A DNA stretch of 32,477 nt, from IMG/VR virus record IMGVR_UViG_3300035698_008049, positions 1-32,477 of that record; one strand, given 5' to 3'. A model generated the notes under the pieces. It was given only the letters and a program-made list of their open reading frames with translations, was not told the origin of the DNA and did not search any database. A program made the position numbers and the translations under genes. The stretch is from a virus. Of the stretch, positions 27,634 through 32,477 are shown in pieces; position 1 is the stretch's first letter; each line of letters begins with the position of its first letter.

Positions 27634-29418
27634 TTATATTCTTAAATTTGCCTGGGTTGTTTGAATTAATAAATCTCCTATTTTTTCGGCAGCTTGTTCA
27701 TCAAGTAAATTATTTCCTTGAATATATATATTTGTTGACGCTCCTAGTTGATTTGTTGGTGTTATAAATCCATTAGTCCCAGGAGTAAACATTTCTGGTC
27801 CTTTTTCCCCGACCATGAAACTTTTACCTGTTGTGACTGGACCACCTTCTGCACGTTCTCCTCCAAATAATCCACCAATAAATGACGTTGCTTTTTTAAC
27901 AACATTTAATTCTTTAATCCAGTTAATTAATTTTTTCACACCTTCAATTGTTCTATTAATAGTGTCAAGAAATGTTATCCATCCATTAATGAAAAAATTA
28001 AGTATATCCGTAGCATATTCAATTGTTTTTGTAAGAAGTAAAACTAATGGTATCAGTACTATTTCTAATAGTTTGGCTACAGCAATCAATGCTATTAATA
28101 GTGCACCACCAAATATTTTTGCTAAGAATTTAACAAGTGGCATTAATGGTTTCAATGCGTCCCATAGCCTTTGTAATGCAGGTAATAGATTTTGCTGAAG
28201 AACCACCCAAATATTACTAAACGCATCTTTAAATATTGTAACTAACCCAGTATTTATATTTATAAATGTAAGAAGTTCAGTTATTTTTTGTTTAAAAAAT
28301 TCAATAATTCCCCCTGCCGATTTAACTTTTCCAATTAATATGGTTAACCCATCCACGAAGGTTCTAACCACAGGTGCAAGTTTTTCACCAATTTCAATTA
28401 ATGCCCCTGATACTGCAGACTTTAAAAGTCTAAATGAACCCGTTAAATTATCTAATTGTATATCAGCCATTTTTTGAGCTACACCACCTGAATTTTCTAA
28501 CTCTGTTGTGAAGTTGCTTAATGCGTCTGGTCCAGCTGAGACTAATCCTAGAAATGATTTCATTCCAATAGTTCCAGCAACTGATGAAGCCAACTGTGCC
28601 CTTTGCTGATCTGTCATATCTTCCATTGCGACCCTTGCCCCCTCAATAACATTTCCAAGTCCTGCAAATTCACCGTTTTTATTGAATACTTCTACCCCTA
28701 AATCTTCCAATGCTTTTGCTGACCCTTTAGTGTCATTTGCTAATCTTAACATTATTCTCTGTAATCCTGTTCCAGCTAATGTTCCTTTCAATCCTGAATT
28801 TGCTAATAGACCAACTGCACCTGATATTTCTTCAACTGATACTTTCAATTGGGATGCAAGAGGAGCTGCAAATTTCATTGCTTCCCCCATTTCTGTGATA
28901 TCTGTATTTGAGCTAGTTACCGTCTTAGCCATAACATCTACAAACTTTTCAGTGTCTTTTGCTTCTGCCCCCATTCCTTGAATAATATTGGAAACAATAT
29001 CTGATGCTGTTGCTAAGTCAACCGCACCGGCAGCCGCTAAATTTAAGGTTGATGGCAATGCCGTCATTATTTGAGCTGTATTGAAACCCGCCATTCCTAA
29101 AAATTTCATTCCCTCCGCAGCTTCCTTTGCAGTAAATACGGTTGTTCTACCCATTTCTTTAGCAAGACCACTTAATGCCTCGAACTCTTCGCCAGTTGAC
29201 CCAGTGATAGCCTTTACCCTAGACATCCCTTCCTCGAAATCCGCAAACTCTTTGAGTGCTTTTGCCCCTAATGCAGTTGTAAGAGCAGCGACCGCTATCG
29301 CCGCCACCCCAGCAACTTTAGCCATTTTTCCTAAAGTTGAATTTACCCCTTTAAGTTCTTTTGATGCTTTATCTTTGGCCGTTAATATTATTTGTAATGT
29401 CGATTGATTTATTGCCAT
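27634..29418 (-). CDS. tail tape measure protein (TP901 family)
   Basis: The 594-residue protein has the TP901 core. 'FEEGMSRVKAITGSTGEEFE' and 'AKEMGRTTVFTAKEAAEGMK' come first, with 'LSTLNLAAAG'-like repeats and 'VSNIIQGMGAEAKDT' after. A hydrophobic segment follows (about residues 435-465), and the C-terminus has 'GGERAEGGPVTTGKSFMVGE', typical of tape measures. It sets tail length and probably reaches the membrane on injection. At this size the tail is fairly short. The ATG overlaps the end of the GT frame. Confidence 0.93.
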   Translation of the reverse strand: MAINQSTLQIILTAKDKASKELKGVNSTLGKMAKVAGVAAIAVAALTTALGAKALKEFADFEEGMSRVKAITGSTGEEFEALSGLAKEMGRTTVFTAKEAAEGMKFLGMAGFNTAQIMTALPSTLNLAAAGAVDLATASDIVSNIIQGMGAEAKDTEKFVDVMAKTVTSSNTDITEMGEAMKFAAPLASQLKVSVEEISGAVGLLANSGLKGTLAGTGLQRIMLRLANDTKGSAKALEDLGVEVFNKNGEFAGLGNVIEGARVAMEDMTDQQRAQLASSVAGTIGMKSFLGLVSAGPDALSNFTTELENSGGVAQKMADIQLDNLTGSFRLLKSAVSGALIEIGEKLAPVVRTFVDGLTILIGKVKSAGGIIEFFKQKITELLTFININTGLVTIFKDAFSNIWVVLQQNLLPALQRLWDALKPLMPLVKFLAKIFGGALLIALIAVAKLLEIVLIPLVLLLTKTIEYATDILNFFINGWITFLDTINRTIEGVKKLINWIKELNVVKKATSFIGGLFGGERAEGGPVTTGKSFMVGEKGPEMFTPGTNGFITPTNQLGASTNIYIQGNNLLDEQAAEKIGDLLIQTTQANLRI

Positions 29419-29913
29419 TGTTTTTGTGAACGAGATTTCTCGCTCTTGTTATTATAATATAATTTTCAATATCATCTGCTTTTTCATTCCGTATTTGGCT
29501 AGGTAGCCATCCGTATTTCTCACTTAGCGTTTCATATATTATCTCTTTAGCTATTTTTTTCTTCTTTCCTCGTAGCTGATTTATTATGTCATTTATGTCT
29601 ACACTTTTTTTTTATTGAGAAGATCTACTTCTTCATATAAATTATCACCATCTTCTACAGTCAATGCATTCATCCATTCTGCGCTCCATTGCATTTTTTC
29701 ACCATTTATTCTAATTTCTTTTACTGTTATTTCAAGAAGTTTATATTTTGCATCTCGCATAACTGCAGGATTAAAATCAGATAATCCAGATCCATCTACT
29801 TTGGCACCTGCAACTATAATATGTTGAATTTCTTCTTTTTCTCCCCATGTTAAATAAGATACAATATCTACCTCACATTTAGATAATTTAAATGTTTTAA
29901 TTTCTCTTTCCAT
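29369..29913 (-). CDS. tail assembly chaperone GT, -1 frameshift product
   Basis: A -1 slip on the A9 run (29605-29613) joins the 104-codon G frame to a 78-codon extension. The extension starts 'SVDINDIINQLRGKKKKIAK', contains 'EKYGWLPSQIRNEKADDIE' and ends 'NNINGQR' inside the tape measure gene. The extension is fully open and has sensible composition, as expected for the T domain. GT would bind the tape measure and recruit tail tube protein. Confidence 0.8.
29599..29913 (-). CDS. tail assembly chaperone G
   Basis: The 104-residue protein lies between the tail tube and tape measure genes, where lambda-like phages encode gpG. It shows 'KLSKCEVDIVSYLTWGEKEE' and 'ALTVEDGDNLYEEVDLLNKK'. It ends at TAG two codons after a run of nine A. 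Composition and place fit; sequence similarity within this family is usually low. Confidence 0.8.
   Translation of the reverse strand: MEREIKTFKLSKCEVDIVSYLTWGEKEEIQHIIVAGAKVDGSGLSDFNPAVMRDAKYKLLEITVKEIRINGEKMQWSAEWMNALTVEDGDNLYEEVDLLNKKKV
29605..29613 (-). promoter_or_regulatory. slippery site for -1 frameshift (A9)
   Basis: In the zero frame the codons are AAT AAA AAA AAA GTG TAG. Nine A allow tandem slippage by one base, and the stop follows two codons later. This is the standard arrangement of the G/GT site. Confidence 0.8.
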
Positions 29914-29933
29914 ACGTTTTTTTAATTTATTTT

Positions 29934-30917
29934 TTAATAATTTGTTCCTGTGTCTTCATTAATAACATAACAGTCATTAACTAAATTATCATTTCCACCT
30001 AAATCATATAGTGCGGTAAATGTAATTGTTTGATTTACAATATCATCTAATGAATAATCTACATCCCACTCATCAAAATCAACTTTACTTAAATCAATTC
30101 TAAATGATGGATTACTTGTTGCACCAATAGTTGTATCTGTATTTACTAAATCCAATCTAAGTGCTTTATAGTCTCCATTTAACATGAAATCTCTATAAGT
30201 ATAATTATCAAAAGCTAATTGGATTTCTCCACTTATAACAATCATTTTATTATTGATATCAACTGGTTGAACTGAACCAACTACATTGTAAAAATCTGTA
30301 TTTTTAGCAATATCAAGTGTTGCACTTAATATGGTTAATTTACTAGCGGCATCTAATCCACTTGTATCTGTTGCGACTTTAATTGCTAATTGTCGTCCTA
30401 GAAACTTATTGTTTGCTGGGAAATTTTCGGTTACAACTGATGTAGCTGAACTTTTTGATTTATATCCAACTGTATATGTAACTAATTCTTCTGGTGAAAA
30501 ATTAATACTAAGACTATCGGTCATTGATAATTCAAAAATTAAATCTCCTACTGGATCTGTTGTTGACATTGATAAACTTGCATGTTCACTACTATTAAGA
30601 AGTGAATAAGTATGTTTATATGCAGTTGTTTCCTCAACTACTGAAGATGGTGATTGACCAAATACTCCAGTGAGTACAAGTCCGAAACTTATATCATCCA
30701 TTTCACACTCAATTTCTCCTTCGGCCATTTTTCTAGCAACTAAAGATTGATCTCCTCCCCAGATTCCACCTGTACTTGCTTGACTTCGTGCTTTTATAGC
30801 TTTATCAAAAATGCTAAAAGACGTAGCACCTAACCAATGCGTTGGTGCAACACCTATCCCTCTTGTAGCTTCTTTACCAATTCCGATGGCAAGTCTACGT
30901 CCAATAAATTTTGGCAT
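29934..30917 (-). CDS. major tail tube protein
   Basis: The 327-residue, mainly beta protein starts 'MPKFIGRRLAIGIGKEATRG', followed by 'VAPTHWLGATSFSIFDKAI'. This opening is typical of phage tail tube proteins ('G.E.t.g'). It has an internal repeat of tube-fold strands and an acidic end. It precedes the chaperone genes and follows the tail terminator gene, the usual siphophage order. Confidence 0.8.
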   Translation of the reverse strand: MPKFIGRRLAIGIGKEATRGIGVAPTHWLGATSFSIFDKAIKARSQASTGGIWGGDQSLVARKMAEGEIECEMDDISFGLVLTGVFGQSPSSVVEETTAYKHTYSLLNSSEHASLSMSTTDPVGDLIFELSMTDSLSINFSPEELVTYTVGYKSKSSATSVVTENFPANNKFLGRQLAIKVATDTSGLDAASKLTILSATLDIAKNTDFYNVVGSVQPVDINNKMIVISGEIQLAFDNYTYRDFMLNGDYKALRLDLVNTDTTIGATSNPSFRIDLSKVDFDEWDVDYSLDDIVNQTITFTALYDLGGNDNLVNDCYVINEDTGTNY

Positions 30918-30962
30918 ATATTTTTATATTTATTTGATATCTTAAATATCAATTTTAATTAT

Positions 30963-31415
30963 TTAACAAATAGTATTTACATCTACTAGCACCCTTGCCC
31001 TAACTGCAATGTCTGCCACTCTAAATTCATCTTCTCTTCCCGCATACCCCCAAACTGATGGTGTTGCAAAAAGATTAATAAATGTATATCCAGGTGGATT
31101 TGTTATGCCTGTTAATGTATAATTACTATCTAGATTATTTAAAAGTTCATCGACAATAATTCTTAATCTTTTGTCTGCCCAATAGTCTACATCATTTCCT
31201 GCCGGCGCAACTGTTCTATTCACATATACTTTCACACTGAATGCATAAATTCTTTCATTATCTCTAGTTGATTCAAACTCACTTTCATTGCTGCTCGGTG
31301 TAATTGTTACTGACGGTGTTCCTTTAAACTGTTCTTTTTCATATATAAATGTTTCTTGTATATTATCTATAGATTTTACTATTGTTTCTAGTTGTGCTAT
31401 TATTTCTTCCCACAT
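30963..31415 (-). CDS. tail terminator / minor tail protein
   Basis: The 150-residue protein has a helical N-terminus ('IIAQLETIVKSIDNIQETFI') and beta strands such as 'ERIYAFSVKVYVNRTV'. Another helix 'ADKRLRIIVDELLNNLD' and a final strand follow. The alpha-beta layout and the position between the gp10-like and tube genes fit gpU-type tail terminators. The start overlaps the previous gene by 16 nt. Confidence 0.65.
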   Translation of the reverse strand: MWEEIIAQLETIVKSIDNIQETFIYEKEQFKGTPSVTITPSSNESEFESTRDNERIYAFSVKVYVNRTVAPAGNDVDYWADKRLRIIVDELLNNLDSNYTLTGITNPPGYTFINLFATPSVWGYAGREDEFRVADIAVRARVLVDVNTIC

Positions 31416-31852
31416 ATTATTCTTATTGTGTCATTTCTTAATTGACTAAATATTAAATTAACTTTAGGTAATGCATTAACCAATCCTCTTACCATAAACT
31501 GATTCTTCTTTGTTCCAGGATGTCTAACTAATTTCACTGGGTGTTTTGCACCTTTCCACATTAAAGCTTTTTTAGTTGTTGGCCTTATGATATGTGGTTT
31601 AGTTCCTTCATGCACAAAGATTGCATATGGTGCATTATGTGGCTGAATAATTGCATGTAATGGTTTTATATCTGGATAAATTCCTTTTTTTAATTGTCCA
31701 CTTTTAACTGGGACTTCTTGTCTAACATCATTAGCTATTATCCATGCTCCTTTACCTATTGCTTTTTGTAGTCGTATTGAACTTGTAGCAGTTGCAGTTT
31801 TTATTCCTTTCTTTAATTTTTTCAATCCAACTATTTTAACTGTTTTTGTCAT
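31400..31852 (-). CDS. HK97 gp10-like tail completion protein
   Basis: The 150-residue basic protein shows 'GAWIIANDVRQEVPVKSGQL', then 'KKGIYPDI', 'APYAIFVHEGTKPHIIRPTT' and 'KKALMWKGAKHPV'. This series is the signature of HK97 gp10 / minor capsid-to-tail proteins. It joins head and tail at the neck. Confidence 0.88.
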   Translation of the reverse strand: MTKTVKIVGLKKLKKGIKTATATSSIRLQKAIGKGAWIIANDVRQEVPVKSGQLKKGIYPDIKPLHAIIQPHNAPYAIFVHEGTKPHIIRPTTKKALMWKGAKHPVKLVRHPGTKKNQFMVRGLVNALPKVNLIFSQLRNDTIRIICGKK

Positions 31853-31853
31853 T

Positions 31854-32174
31854 TTATTTTGTTAATTCAATAACCACTTTTGTAAAACTTATATTACCAT
31901 GTTGTCTTATTGATACTCCTCCTGATTTTATTGTATATATATTTCCACTATCATCTCTTAACTGGTCACCTGGTAATAATGTGACCTGTCCATCTGTATA
32001 AAAAATAAAACTTTTTCCAAAAATTCCGTCGTCTATTTGATTTTTTTGGTCTCCTAAGTTTTGTAAGTTTCCTTGAACCGAGGCGGTAACAGTAGAAAAT
32101 GCCATTTTATTATCAGATACTTCACTCATTCTAAGTACTACCATTTCTTCAGTTGCCATGCTTGTTAATCTCAT
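31854..32174 (-). CDS. head-tail stopper/joining protein
   Basis: The 106-residue beta-rich protein contains 'FIFYTDGQVTLLPGDQLRDD' and 'IYTIKSGGVSIRQHGNISFT', typical of neck proteins of the SPP1 gp16 / lambda FII type. The ATG at 32174 overlaps the TGA of the preceding gene, which favours it over the inner ATG at 32159. Confidence 0.65.
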   Translation of the reverse strand: MRLTSMATEEMVVLRMSEVSDNKMAFSTVTASVQGNLQNLGDQKNQIDDGIFGKSFIFYTDGQVTLLPGDQLRDDSGNIYTIKSGGVSIRQHGNISFTKVVIELTK

Positions 32175-32477
32175 AGTTCTAATATTTTATATCTATCTAA
32201 AATAGACCGTACATTAGTTATTCTCATTGCTAATCTATCGAATGTTTCAAAAGATGCACTATAGTCGCCCTCATTTTCACTTATTTTAAGTCCTCCATCT
32301 CTTCCTTGTTTTATTATTTCAGTTGCTAATATTGTTGCCGCTAATTTAATATCAAATGGAACGGTTGATTGCCCAAATATTCCGGTTAGTTTTATTCTTC
32401 TATCTCCTACTGACCATACTGGAACCTGTGAATTAATAGTAAGTATTAATCTATATTTAGGACTTGTATTATATGGA
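32171..32477 (-). CDS. head-tail connector protein, 5'-truncated by window edge
   Basis: The open frame enters from the right edge and gives 101 residues, including 'VWSVGDRRIKLTGIFGQSTV', 'PFDIKLAATILATEIIKQGR' and a helical end 'RITNVRSILDRYKILEL'. Location before the stopper gene and the strand-helix pattern fit a gp6-type connector. It stops at TGA overlapping the next ATG. Confidence 0.65.
   Translation of the reverse strand, partial: PYNTSPKYRLILTINSQVPVWSVGDRRIKLTGIFGQSTVPFDIKLAATILATEIIKQGRDGGLKISENEGDYSASFETFDRLAMRITNVRSILDRYKILEL

Noticed and set aside
28682-29407. Plus-strand frames opposite the tape measure gene
   Set aside because: They are shadows of the alanine-rich tape measure. 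All supported genes are on the minus strand.
1-32477. Alternative genetic code (UGA as Trp or Gly, UAG as Gln)
   Set aside because: Long genes have no internal stops. All three stop codons end genes at sensible places, UGA often in ATGA overlaps, and the tRNA-Trp anticodon is CCA.

Overview
This window is part of the genome of a tailed double-stranded DNA virus (or an integrated copy of one). It is AT-rich, and every gene I can support lies on the minus strand, so transcription runs from base 32477 towards base 1. The DnaN-type clamp, the sigma70-like promoters and the bacterial-type tRNAs show a bacterial host. The C-terminal segment of the cysteine peptidase at 23611-24615 resembles a segment I associate with proteins of Patescibacteria (CPR bacteria). 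That host assignment is an inference. Long genes read cleanly in the standard code, and the tRNA-Trp has anticodon CCA.

Layout, in the direction of transcription. (1) 32477-23406 is the virion module: head-tail connectors, tail terminator, tail tube, tail chaperones G and GT with an A9 frameshift site, tape measure, hub-like protein, two fibre-like proteins, a papain-like peptidase and a holin-like membrane protein. It closes with a rho-independent terminator at 23352-23377. (2) 23351-23153 is a gene-free AT-rich stretch with DnaA-box-like sites and a strong promoter. (3) 23092-17214 holds many very small genes (several zinc ribbons, a 3D-domain cell-wall protein, a Cys-triplet repeat protein), a second copy of the promoter, tRNA-Phe and several conserved-looking RNA structures. 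It includes a small decaying island at 17.7-18.8 kb whose genes, unlike the rest, carry Shine-Dalgarno sequences. (4) 17151-6995 is the replication and DNA-modification module: SSB, SANT protein, PD-(D/E)XK nuclease, a complex inverted-repeat region that may be an origin, replication initiator, Prim-Pol/helicase, sliding clamp, Mom-like modification enzyme, frameshifted C5 cytosine methyltransferase and family B DNA polymerase. (5) 6990-6558 is a gene-free stretch with its own promoter. It looks like a large structured noncoding RNA with a tRNA-shaped domain in it, and that tRNA carries an insertion of about 43 nt in its anticodon arm. (6) 6557-1 holds a TerD-like protein, small membrane proteins, a band-7/prohibitin protein, an HD hydrolase resembling (p)ppGpp hydrolases, HNH and VRR nucleases, five tRNAs and an RNA ligase of the DRB0094 type cut by the window edge.

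How the parts work together: polymerase, clamp, SSB, primase-helicase and initiator form a nearly self-contained replisome. The polymerase ends in a clamp-binding-like pentapeptide and the SSB ends in an IPF tip. The Mom-like and C5 enzymes probably mask the DNA from restriction. The tRNAs, RNA ligase, band-7 and TerD-like genes, and the tRNA-bearing structured RNA, suggest that this virus invests in tRNA supply and possibly in tRNA repair against host anticodon nucleases. The most promising undescribed item is the 6558-6990 RNA locus, followed by the interleaved inverted repeats at 14509-14780.
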